NCBI RefSeq assembly: GCF_003751085.1
Contig: NZ_RJJY01000001.1
Location: 5,518,001 to 5,582,000 of the forward strand
Length of the DNA: 64,000 nt
Source of the DNA: Micromonospora sp. Llam0
Lineage (GTDB): Bacteria > Actinomycetota > Actinomycetes > Mycobacteriales > Micromonosporaceae
Direction of reading: 5' to 3'
The position numbers were made by a program, and so were the translations under genes. Position 1 is the first letter of the stretch. Every line of letters starts with the position of its first letter. The notes beneath the pieces are model-generated. The model saw only the letters and a program-made list of their open reading frames with translations. It did no database searches and had not been told where the DNA came from. This document shows positions 53,713 to 61,288 of the stretch, piece by piece.

Positions 53713-55041
53713 ATGAGGACGCTCCGCCGCAACTCCCGCCGCCCCACCGGCCCGACCCACGCGGCCGGCCCGATCTGCCGTACAGCCGCAAAATCGACCC
53801 ACCGTTACTGTGACAACTGCGGAGCGCGACGGAAACCGCCATCTGGCTGGTCCGTTCCGGCCGCCCGGACCCGCCGCCGCACGGTAAGCGTGCTCTTCGT
53901 TGACATGGTCGGCTTCACCGCCCTGTCCAGTCGGCTCACTCCGGAGGAGGTCCGCGACGTGCAGCTGCGCTACTTCCACGCGGTACGGACCGTGATACGA
54001 CGGTGGGACGGCGTGGTGGAGAAGTACATCGGGGACGCGGTGATGGCGGTCTTCGGCCTCGCCGGCAACAACGATGATCACGGTGGTGGTGGTGACGGTG
54101 GCGCGTACCCGGCGGTGCGGGCTGCTCTCGAACTCGCCGACGCGGTACGCCGTACCGACTTTCCCGACGGCGCGCGGGTACGGATCCGGGTCGGGGTAGC
54201 CACCGGAACAGCGGCCGTCGACACCGCCGGTGCGGTCGACGGCGGAGTCGGATTCCTCACCGGCGACGTGATCAACGTAGCCGCGCGGCTGCAGGCGCAT
54301 GCCGCCCCAGGCGATGTCGCCGTGGCCGCGGAAACCTACCGCGCCGCCGGCACGAGACTCAGGTTCCACCAGCAACCACCGATGTCGATCGCCGGCCGCA
54401 GCGAGCCGGTACAGGTGTGGCGGCCGGCGCCGGTTCGGCGGCCGCTGCGGGCAGCGGCCGCCGAACCGGCGAATCAGGTGGTACGCGAGGCGCCCACCGG
54501 CCCCCCGCGTACCGAACGGCCGGCGCCGGCCGCTCCGGTCATCGCAGACTCAGACCCCGGTCACCGAGCGAATCCAGCTCCGGCTGGACGCCACCGAGGC
54601 GTAGTTCTGGTACGTCGACCCGTTGCCGGTCGAGCAGACACCCACCTGCTGCCCGTTGTAGAACTGCGGACCGCCGGAGTCGCCCCGCCAGGCCACGCCG
54701 TTCACCCCGGTGCTGCGGATCGCCGGGCCGCCGTACGCGTCAGACGCGCCGTTGGTCGTGGTCCGCACCGAGGCGACCTTGAGCTGCGCCGAGGCATCAC
54801 AGTTGCTGCAGGTCCGGCCCCAGCCGTAGATGGTGTTCGTCGAGCCGACCGGTGGGTTGCTGGACGCCAACGTGACATAGCTGGTGGAGACCGCCGAGCT
54901 CAGGTAGAGCAGGCCGAGGTCGTACCGGCCGTACGTGGCGCTGACCGTGCTGGTCGCGCCGCCCGAGGAACGGTAGACGCTGCCCACCCGCACCGACATC
55001 GACCCGCCGAGACAGTGCCGCGCGGTCAGCACCCACCGTGA
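53713..55041 (+). CDS. Class III adenylate/guanylate cyclase domain protein, probably truncated
   Basis: An N-terminal zinc-ribbon-like CDNCGARR (about residue 37) is followed by a class III cyclase domain (about 58-235): VLFVDMVGFTALSSRL with the first metal Asp, YIGDAVMAVFG with the second, VRIRVGVATGTAAV and VINVAARLQAHA. These residues suggest catalytic competence for cAMP or cGMP synthesis. In related actinobacterial proteins the domain precedes an AAA ATPase and TPRs; here it ends near VQVWRPAP. The remaining 190 residues are Arg/Pro/Ala-rich and antisense to the protease gene, so they are probably not homologous to anything. The real product may be shorter in function. Confidence 0.75.
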   Translation: MRTLRRNSRRPTGPTHAAGPICRTAAKSTHRYCDNCGARRKPPSGWSVPAARTRRRTVSVLFVDMVGFTALSSRLTPEEVRDVQLRYFHAVRTVIRRWDGVVEKYIGDAVMAVFGLAGNNDDHGGGGDGGAYPAVRAALELADAVRRTDFPDGARVRIRVGVATGTAAVDTAGAVDGGVGFLTGDVINVAARLQAHAAPGDVAVAAETYRAAGTRLRFHQQPPMSIAGRSEPVQVWRPAPVRRPLRAAAAEPANQVVREAPTGPPRTERPAPAAPVIADSDPGHRANPAPAGRHRGVVLVRRPVAGRADTHLLPVVELRTAGVAPPGHAVHPGAADRRAAVRVRRAVGRGPHRGDLELRRGITVAAGPAPAVDGVRRADRWVAGRQRDIAGGDRRAQVEQAEVVPAVRGADRAGRAARGTVDAAHPHRHRPAETVPRGQHPP

Positions 55042-55221
55042 GGCGATGATCGAGCCGGAACAGGCGAACGAGCCGTTCTGGAAGACGGCGGCCGCCCACG
55101 GTGCCGAGGAAACCGTGCCGCCACCGATGATCTGTTGCGGTGCCGCAGCCGCAGCGGACGGGGCCACGAACGCGGCGGCCAGTGCGGTCGCGGCGATGGC
55201 CAGGGTGAGTCGGATACGCAA
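54550..55221 (-). CDS. Secreted trypsin-like serine protease (S1)
   Basis: A 223-residue preproprotein. The signal peptide is RLTLAIAATALAAAFVAPSA, and mature-type sequence starts at IIGGGTVSSAPWAA. The catalytic triad is complete: His in LTARHCLG, Asp in RYDLGLLYL and Ser in RGDSGGPQF. Disulphide cysteines are visible (FACSGS/RHCLG, RTCSNCDAS). The length fits short S1 proteases of actinomycetes. TTG 55221 is the chosen start because AAGGAG lies about 6 bp upstream and it directly precedes the signal peptide. Its 3' three quarters lie antisense to the end of the cyclase reading frame. Confidence 0.94.
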   Translation of the reverse strand: MRIRLTLAIAATALAAAFVAPSAAAAAPQQIIGGGTVSSAPWAAAVFQNGSFACSGSIIASRWVLTARHCLGGSMSVRVGSVYRSSGGATSTVSATYGRYDLGLLYLSSAVSTSYVTLASSNPPVGSTNTIYGWGRTCSNCDASAQLKVASVRTTTNGASDAYGGPAIRSTGVNGVAWRGDSGGPQFYNGQQVGVCSTGNGSTYQNYASVASSRSWIRSVTGV

Positions 55222-55803
55222 GGCTGGCTCCTTAACCGAAGGGGTTGCCCCGGGTGATTCCGGGCCGGTCGGGCCGGCGCCCCACGACGGGTTCCGTCGG
55301 TGGACACCTGCTGTCCGGCGACGCCGGGCAGGCGCCGCACCGGCGACGCGAGTCGCGCATCGGTGATGCCAGAGATTAGGCTTCGGCGGTTTCCGCGACA
55401 AGACTCCGGGCCGATTATTTCGGATGGCGTCCTACGGAAGCGACCTGCCGTACGAAGATATGACGTACGCAATATACATTGTCGCCTGTCACCGTCGTCA
55501 CGGTGATCAGGTGGACCCGGGTGACCGGGTGCACCCCGGGTGGGCCGGCGGGCCGGCTCCCGCCTCGGACACCGCCGGCATCGGCCCTGCACACGTGCGG
55601 TGGACCACATCCGGGCCGGCGAGCGCACCGTTCGCGCCGCTGTGACGCGCCACACCGTTCGCCGTAACGGGAATGGCAGACGCGACGGCTAGCTTGTGAG
55701 ATTGGCTGCGCGCCTGCACAGCGGCAGCCCTGGCGTACCAGACGGGTCGCGACGACCCGCGCCCCACCGCGCGCCGACGACGCGCCCCCGCGGAAGAGGA
55801 ACC
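55222..55803. other. Intergenic region between protease and efflux genes
   Basis: No credible gene is seen. CACCGT/ACGGTG and other GC-rich inverted repeats around 55490-55560 could form hairpins. The region must hold the divergent promoters of the protease and MFS genes. Confidence 0.45.
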
Positions 55804-57102
55804 ATGACAGCGCTCGCCCAACGGCCCGGCGGGTCCGCACCAGTCACCGTCGTGGAGCCGACTCCCGGTGAGTTGCTCAGCTCATGGCAGCGGATCCGAC
55901 TGATCCTGGTGCTCGGCACGCTCATCGCGGTCGGCCCGTTGACCATCGACATGTACCTGCCGGCACTACCGGCGATCAGCGACGACCTGCAGACCACCGC
56001 AGCCGGCGTCCAGTTGACGCTGACCGGCACCCTCGCCGGGCTGGCCATCGGCCAGTTGATCATCGGGCCGCTGTCGGACGTGTGGGGTCGACGCCGACCA
56101 CTGCTGGTCGGCACCGCTCTGCACGTGCTCGCCTCGGTGCTGTGCGCCGTGGCGCCGAACATCGCCGTGCTCGGCACGCTGCGGATCGTCCAGGGCTTCG
56201 GAGCCGCCGCCGCGGCGGTGATCGCGATGGCCGTCGTCCGGGACATGTTCAGCGGGATCGCCTTCGCCCGCGTACTGTCCCGACTGCTGCTGGTCATGGG
56301 CGTCGCGCCGGTCCTCGCGCCGACCCTCGGCAGCGCGCTGCTCAACTGGACGCACTGGCGAGGGGTGTTCGCCGCGCTCGCGGTGCTGGGGCTCGCCCTG
56401 ATCGCGGTGACCGCCCTCGGGCTGCCCGAGACGCTGCCGCCGCACCGCCGTCGTCCGGCCCGGGTGCTGGACACCCTCCGGGTGTACGGAAGCCTGTTCC
56501 GGGACCGGATCTTCGTCGGCCTGGTGCTCGTCGCCGGGTTCTCGATGGCGTCGCTGTTCGCGTACGTCGCGGGCTCGTCGTTCGTCCTGCAGGACCAGTA
56601 CGGGCTCGACGAGCAGCAGTTCGGCATCGCCTTCGGGGCCGGCGCGGTCGGCATGATCACCGCCACCCAGCTCAACGTACGGCTGCTCCGCCGTTACTCA
56701 CCGCAGCAGATCCTGCGGACCTCACTGATCGCCGGGCTGGTGTGCGGGCTGGTCCTGCTCGGCTTCGCGGCGACGAACGTCGGCGGGCTACCCGGCGTCC
56801 TGATCCCGCTGTGGGCGGTCCTCGCCGCAGCCGGGTTCGCCCTGCCGAACGCTCCCGCGCTGGCCCTGGCCGGCCATGGGGAAGCTGCCGGGACCGCGTC
56901 CGCGATGCTCGGGGCGGTGCAGTTCGGTGTCGGCGCGCTCGCCGCGCCGGTCGTCGGACTGCTCGGCACCGGCAGTATCGCGATGGCGACGGTGATCACG
57001 GGAGGTGTCCTGGCCGCGCTGATCGTGCTCCTGGTCGTCGTACGGCCCGGCCGCCTGCCCGTTCCCGACCGGACGACGCCGGCACCGGTCACGCCGCACT
57101 GA
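55804..57102 (+). CDS. Bcr/CflA-family multidrug efflux transporter (MFS)
   Basis: A 432-residue permease with twelve hydrophobic segments, starting IRLILVLGTLIAVGPLTIDMYLPALPAI (quoted in part). That TIDMYLPALP block is the signature of the Bcr/CflA (DHA1) drug exporters, and GPLSDVWGRRRPLL is the MFS motif A between helices 2 and 3. FGAAAAAVIAMAVVRDMF corresponds to helix 5. It expels drugs or metabolites using the proton gradient. The ATG at 55804 follows GGAAGAGGAA by 4-8 bp. It is followed after about 90 bp by two tRNA genes. Confidence 0.95.
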   Translation: MTALAQRPGGSAPVTVVEPTPGELLSSWQRIRLILVLGTLIAVGPLTIDMYLPALPAISDDLQTTAAGVQLTLTGTLAGLAIGQLIIGPLSDVWGRRRPLLVGTALHVLASVLCAVAPNIAVLGTLRIVQGFGAAAAAVIAMAVVRDMFSGIAFARVLSRLLLVMGVAPVLAPTLGSALLNWTHWRGVFAALAVLGLALIAVTALGLPETLPPHRRRPARVLDTLRVYGSLFRDRIFVGLVLVAGFSMASLFAYVAGSSFVLQDQYGLDEQQFGIAFGAGAVGMITATQLNVRLLRRYSPQQILRTSLIAGLVCGLVLLGFAATNVGGLPGVLIPLWAVLAAAGFALPNAPALALAGHGEAAGTASAMLGAVQFGVGALAAPVVGLLGTGSIAMATVITGGVLAALIVLLVVVRPGRLPVPDRTTPAPVTPH

Positions 57103-57188
57103 CGTCGGCTGCGGCCCGGGGAGGCGCTTTGCCCCGAGAGCGGCGTGCCCTGTATCCTCGATCGGCGGTGGTCTGGAGCGGCCGCCGG

Positions 57189-57279
57189 GGAGACTTCGCC
57201 TAGTCTGGTCTATGGCGCCGCACTGCTAATGCGGTTGGGGTCTTAAAGCCCCTCCCGGGTTCGAATCCCGGAGTCTCCG
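57189..57279 (+). tRNA. tRNA-Ser (anticodon GCT)
   Basis: The acceptor GGAGACT pairs with AGTCTCC, the anticodon loop is CTGCTAA, a long variable arm (GGGGTCTTAAAGCCCC) marks a class II tRNA, and the T arm is GGGTTCGAATCCC. The discriminator is G. Confidence 0.97.
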
Positions 57280-57314
57280 CGCTTCGGCGAGGCGTGTATG
57301 CTTGCCAGGCACCT

Positions 57315-57387
57315 GCGCCCGTAGCTCAACGGATAGAGCATCTGACTACGGATCAGAAGGTTAGGGGTTCGAGTCCCTTCGGGCGCG
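57315..57387 (+). tRNA. tRNA-Arg (anticodon ACG)
   Basis: GCGCCCG pairs with CGGGCGC. The D arm is AGCTCAACGGATAGAGC, the anticodon loop CTACGGA and the T arm GGGGTTCGAGTCCC. A34 is the substrate of TadA, encoded at 20.0 kb. The 3' end probably forms the left border of the accessory island to its right, since mobile-element debris starts within 350 bp. Confidence 0.97.
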
Positions 57388-57734
57388 CAAGATCATCAGG
57401 GGTCTGACCTGCCGAAACGGCAGTCGGATCCCTTCGCCTTTCCATCCCTTGTGGTCGGTTGGGTGCTCGGTGGGTGCTCGTACGACGAGCATCCCTCACG
57501 TCCGGCCCGGTCCGGCGGCGACCCGTCCTGTCCCGATGGGTTTTGATCATGGTTACCCGCGTCGGGCCGAAAATCCAGATAGTGGGACGTGCTTCCGTGG
57601 GCGAGGTTGTGTTTGCCGAAAAGTACATCCGTGCTGGTCAGAGGCTATTCCGGCAGTCGGGGCGATCATGTCTGCCCCTGGTGTCGGTGTCCCCCGAGTC
57701 CTCGTTGTTGGTGGCTGCGCGAGGATGTTGACTC

Positions 57735-58111
57735 ATGCTGCTGCGCCTGGCGTATCTGGGTCACGAACGCGTTCGCGTTGCTGCGGCTGCTACCGGGCAG
57801 CGACCGCGACAAGGACACCGAGATCCTCGTCCTGCGGCAACAGCTCGCGGTATTGCAGCGCCAGCTCGGCGGGCAGCGGGCCCGGTTCGAACCGGCTGAT
57901 CGGGCGTGGCTGGCCGCGCTGCTCAGCACGCTGTCCAGGCCTGCGTTGCAGAATCTGCGGCTGCTGGTGCGCCCGGAAACGGTGTTGCGCTGGCATCGTG
58001 ACCTGTACGCCCGCCGCCACGCAAACAGGTCCCGACCCCGGCGTCGGGGCCGACCACCCACTGTCCGCTCGATCCGCACGCTGGTGCTGCGCCTCGTGGC
58101 GGAGAACCCTT
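57735..58111 (+). pseudogene. Frameshifted N-terminal fragment of an integrase-core (rve) transposase
   Basis: MLLRLAYLG at 57735 and, in the next frame from about 57760, VTNAFALLRLLPGSDRDKDTEILVLRQQ and LLVRPETVLRWHRDLYARRHA (quoted in parts) match the N-terminus of a widespread actinobacterial transposase. A small indel near 57759 separates the two parts. The homology stops after RLVAENPS, where the family would continue with W-G-Y-R-R-I-x-G-E-L, so the catalytic domain is missing. It is a decayed remnant and marks past insertion beside the tRNA-Arg gene. Confidence 0.75.
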
Positions 58112-59634
58112 CCTGTGTCCGGGACCGCCCGCCGGGACGCCGTTGCTCGCCTGCCACAGCGCGTTGTCGGATGTGGTGGTTGTGGTCCGCGCGGAGAACA
58201 CGGCTACTGCGAGGGCGTTTGCCTGCGTTGATGTCCTGGATGTGTTTGGCCAGGCGTTGAGGATTCCTGCCGGACCGTCCGTGGGTGGGTGTCAACGCCG
58301 CGCTTGGCGTCCGCACACCTTCCAACAGGCCGTCGAATCGCTACGGGGCGGCCGGAGCGCGCGTGCTACTGGAACCCGGTGAATGAGAGCCGCGTCCTCG
58401 TAGCGCGGCGATGAGGTGATCGACCGATGGTCCTGCCGCACCGCGCAGGTGTTCCTGGAACGGACGGTGGCTTCCGACAGCCGCCGCGCTACGTGGCTTG
58501 ACATGGCTGCGGCGGCACGGACGTCGGCCACGGCGGCGCGCAGACGCACACCAAACCTGCACCATCGGCTCCACAGGCAGCTCCGCCCCTGCCGCTCGCG
58601 TCGTTGTCGGATCCGCCGCTGCTGTCGTCTCATTCTCGGGCACCCAGGCAGGGTGCGGCCAGAACCGCAGATCCCACCACCGGCCGGACCGAACCTGTGG
58701 ACAACGGTCACGTTATCCACAGGTCGAGCCCGAGCGTTGCGATCAGGAAGACGCGGTCGACTGCCCGCGCAAAGACCGACCCGCTGCCAGCTGGCTGCCG
58801 CTACTGCCGGCGTACCGGCACAAGCGCAGAGTCAAGTGCGGCTGGCAGTGCAAACCGCGCACCGGGTTCGGTCTCATCAGGCGAGCGGACACCTCAACGG
58901 ACCACGCGGCACCCTATTCCGCCAGCGGCTTTAGGCTGGCGACGTTGCGTGACGGACGCTCCTGAACCAGCCGCATCTCCGGCTCCTGGTCATGCCGAGA
59001 TGAGTACGTCCTACGGGGAGCACTGCCATCGCCACTACTGACTTTCACGTAGCTCTCGCTGGCGAACCGTGCGGCCGCGTTAATCATCAAATCTCGGACG
59101 CCGCTAGGGGCGCGCAAGGCTAACCCGAAGCAACCTATTGACCAAGCGACGCCACGACTCTCTGGAGGCATCCTTGGCCCTGAGGTCGGGCTTCCCAGAT
59201 ACCGTATTTCCAAGACTCCCGCATCAGACTTATGGGTACGCACGAAACTGCCTTAAGTCAGATGTCTATCCGGGTTGATTCTAATTGGCAAGAGCGAGGT
59301 TTGGTAACTTATCTCTCGAACGGCCTTCGGCTCAAGTCGTATGCCAGGAAGGACCCCTCTGCCCAAGGCGGCGGATTTTCGTGATCTGAAGTCCTTCATC
59401 TGGCATCTTCTTGGAAACGAAACGAATAAACTTTACGTCATGTGGATCTAATAGTTGGCTTAGCTAGGTCGTGTCGGGCGTCGCTTATGTGAGCGGTTGT
59501 GGTCGCGTTTTTCCTGCGGCGCCTGGATGTGGCATTGGCGCGAGGTTTGGACTCTGCGGGACAGGGAACACTGGGCGCATCTTCAGCCGAGATAATGTCA
59601 ACCGAACAGACGAAATTTTCCGGGGGAATGTCAG
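58112..59634. other. 1.5-kb stretch without a convincing gene
   Basis: All frames on both strands were read. Open frames exist at 58.3-59.2 kb, but they are Arg/Ser/Pro-rich without domain character. The stretch turns AT-richer after about 59,000. It contains a paired DnaA-box-like motif (58697-58721). It is probably decayed mobile DNA; a divergent unknown gene cannot be excluded. Confidence 0.5.
58697..58721. repeat. Inverted pair of DnaA-box-like sequences
   Basis: TGTGGACAA (58697-58705) and TTATCCACA (58713-58721) are each perfect DnaA-box-type nonamers in opposite orientation. Together they form a near-perfect inverted repeat (9 of 10 bp) with a 6-bp centre. Confidence 0.5.
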
Positions 59635-60915
59635 GTGGACAAAGCATCGCATCGCACCAAGTCGAAAGAAGGTGAAGCCCCGCGTGGTAGCGGAGGCATC
59701 GTGCGCCGCGAACTGTTCGAAGTGCTGGTGATGGCCTTGACTTTGCTTATCACGGCGGCCGCACTTGGCTGGCTTGGTGTGGAAAACCTTGCAACCGCAT
59801 TAACCTATGCAGGTTGGCTGACGGGCGCGCTACTTATTCTCGCGGCAGCCTTTCTCCTGCTCGCCACTTTTGCTATATGGGACTATCTTAGGCTCAGGAA
59901 GTTTGCTAGGGCTGAACTTTTCGTTCTACTAGGCTGCGTCGTTGCGCTGATTGCAAACACATCGCTCTTCGTCATCGCAATTAAGAGATTTGGTGGCGGA
60001 CTGGCTTCTTTTCTTTGGGGAGCACTTGCAATCGTATCAGCTTGGGCTGCCTGGAAGGTCTACCGACACTGCATCCAAGTTCCCGTACCACAGAAGGTCG
60101 GGTTCGCTGTGGCGGTCGCGACTATCATAACCTTGGCGAACTTTGGATATTCTCGAATATTCGAGCCATCGGCTGCTTCTCCCAGGGTCCAAGTTATGGC
60201 GGAATTTGGAGACCCAACCAGACTGGCAACCGGTGGCGCTCGGATGCCCGTGAGTCTGTCTGTTGAGAACGCCGGCGAAGTGGACGTCCACGTTTTTGGT
60301 GCAGTCTATTCCGTTCTGGGAAGGAAGGCATCCCTGACTCCAAGAGGAATCGACCAAAACCAGGCACACGACTCGCTAAAGAAAGCCTTGGAGGGGCGCG
60401 ACGAGTTCTCCTCTCAGGTGACAATTAATGGGTACGAGTTGGTTCAAGCGGATCTCTGGGTTCCCTTCAATTCGTTGCTGGTGAGGGGCACTAAGATAAA
60501 GGTGGAGAAGGTTGTCTGGATATCCGCAGAGGCTGACTTTGACGAAGTTGCCCTTTTGGCCGAGGCGTTCATAGCACGAAAAGACCGAATGATCATTGAG
60601 GATTCGGATCAAGGACCTCGCCTTTCAGAGGCGAGCGCCGGGCTGCCAGAGTGGGTTTCTGGTGGCAAAGAATATCCGTACAGGGTTAATCGTGTGCGCA
60701 TCATCGAAGGTGACGCGGTGGCGCGGTTGTCATCTGAGAGTCGCTATCTCACTATGTGGTGGGTGCTGCGCAGTCCGGACCCTTACCTAGAGGTGAATAT
60801 TGCGAGCAAAGAAACAGATTCTCGACCGAGCGGTTCAGTTCTTCATGATTTGCGCAAAAGATACGGTTTCTTCAATATAAGTACGGAGTGGACCGAGAAG
60901 GCTATGCCTGAATGA
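59635..60915 (+). CDS. Membrane protein of unknown function beside the pPIWI_RE locus
   Basis: A 426-residue protein. After a charged start, five hydrophobic helices lie at about 27-48, 60-82, 93-113, 120-138 and 150-168 (for example LVMALTLLITAAALGWLGV). A soluble domain of about 250 residues follows, with beta-rich segments (VQVMAEFGDP, MPVSLSVENAGEVDVHVFGAVY, GYELVQADLWVPFNSLLVRGTKI; quoted in parts), resembling an extracytoplasmic sandwich. The gene is clearly poorer in G+C than its neighbours and uses A/T-ending codons, which points to recent transfer. GTG 59635 has GGGGGA 7 bp upstream. It is convergent with the pPIWI_RE gene. I do not recognise the family. Confidence 0.82.
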   Translation: MDKASHRTKSKEGEAPRGSGGIVRRELFEVLVMALTLLITAAALGWLGVENLATALTYAGWLTGALLILAAAFLLLATFAIWDYLRLRKFARAELFVLLGCVVALIANTSLFVIAIKRFGGGLASFLWGALAIVSAWAAWKVYRHCIQVPVPQKVGFAVAVATIITLANFGYSRIFEPSAASPRVQVMAEFGDPTRLATGGARMPVSLSVENAGEVDVHVFGAVYSVLGRKASLTPRGIDQNQAHDSLKKALEGRDEFSSQVTINGYELVQADLWVPFNSLLVRGTKIKVEKVVWISAEADFDEVALLAEAFIARKDRMIIEDSDQGPRLSEASAGLPEWVSGGKEYPYRVNRVRIIEGDAVARLSSESRYLTMWWVLRSPDPYLEVNIASKETDSRPSGSVLHDLRKRYGFFNISTEWTEKAMPE

Positions 60916-61288
60916 CGGGCCGGACGAGTACTGGTTCGAGTGCGAGGTCTGCGAGGGCACGGGGGCCGCAAACGTCCCAGACGGACTCGATGAGTCTCTC
61001 AGCGTCAGCGCCGAGTCCCGGCTGCGGAGGCACCGGAGCATGCCAACTGGGCGGGCGGCGATGACCGCAGGGGCAGCACCAAGATGCCTCGCGCGGTGGG
61101 GACGGATGCTGCACCTGCAGGAGGCGGCCGGCCTGCGAACCAAGGTGTTGGGCGGGCCCGCGCCGGTCCATGCTCCATCGCCACCACCTTAGGCTTAGCC
61201 GGACGCGCCAGCGTCGTAAATGCTGCAGCGACTGATGGCCATCGAGTTGCCCGTCCGGTGCGGTCGACCGCTAGCCAGCCGCTTCCCG
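60916..61288 (+). other. Region with a possible protein remnant, no intact gene
   Basis: On the plus strand one frame, lacking a usual start and open to the TAG at 61189-61191, reads DGPDEYWFECEVCEGTG and then DESLSVSAESRLRRHR, which looks like part of a small CxxC protein. On the minus strand the overlapping frame ends with a helical DAERLIESVWDVCGPRALA. The two cannot both be real, and neither has a start with a ribosome site. It is best treated as a remnant between the membrane protein and pPIWI_RE genes. Confidence 0.35.

Noticed and set aside
58604..59041. 145-codon plus-strand frame in the gene-poor island stretch
   Set aside because: Ser/Arg/Pro-rich without motifs or ribosome site; several overlapping frames are equally open.
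60902..61171. Minus-strand frame downstream of pPIWI_RE as a third operon gene
   Set aside because: Only the last 30 residues look protein-like, there is no ribosome site, and the opposite strand has an equally plausible remnant.
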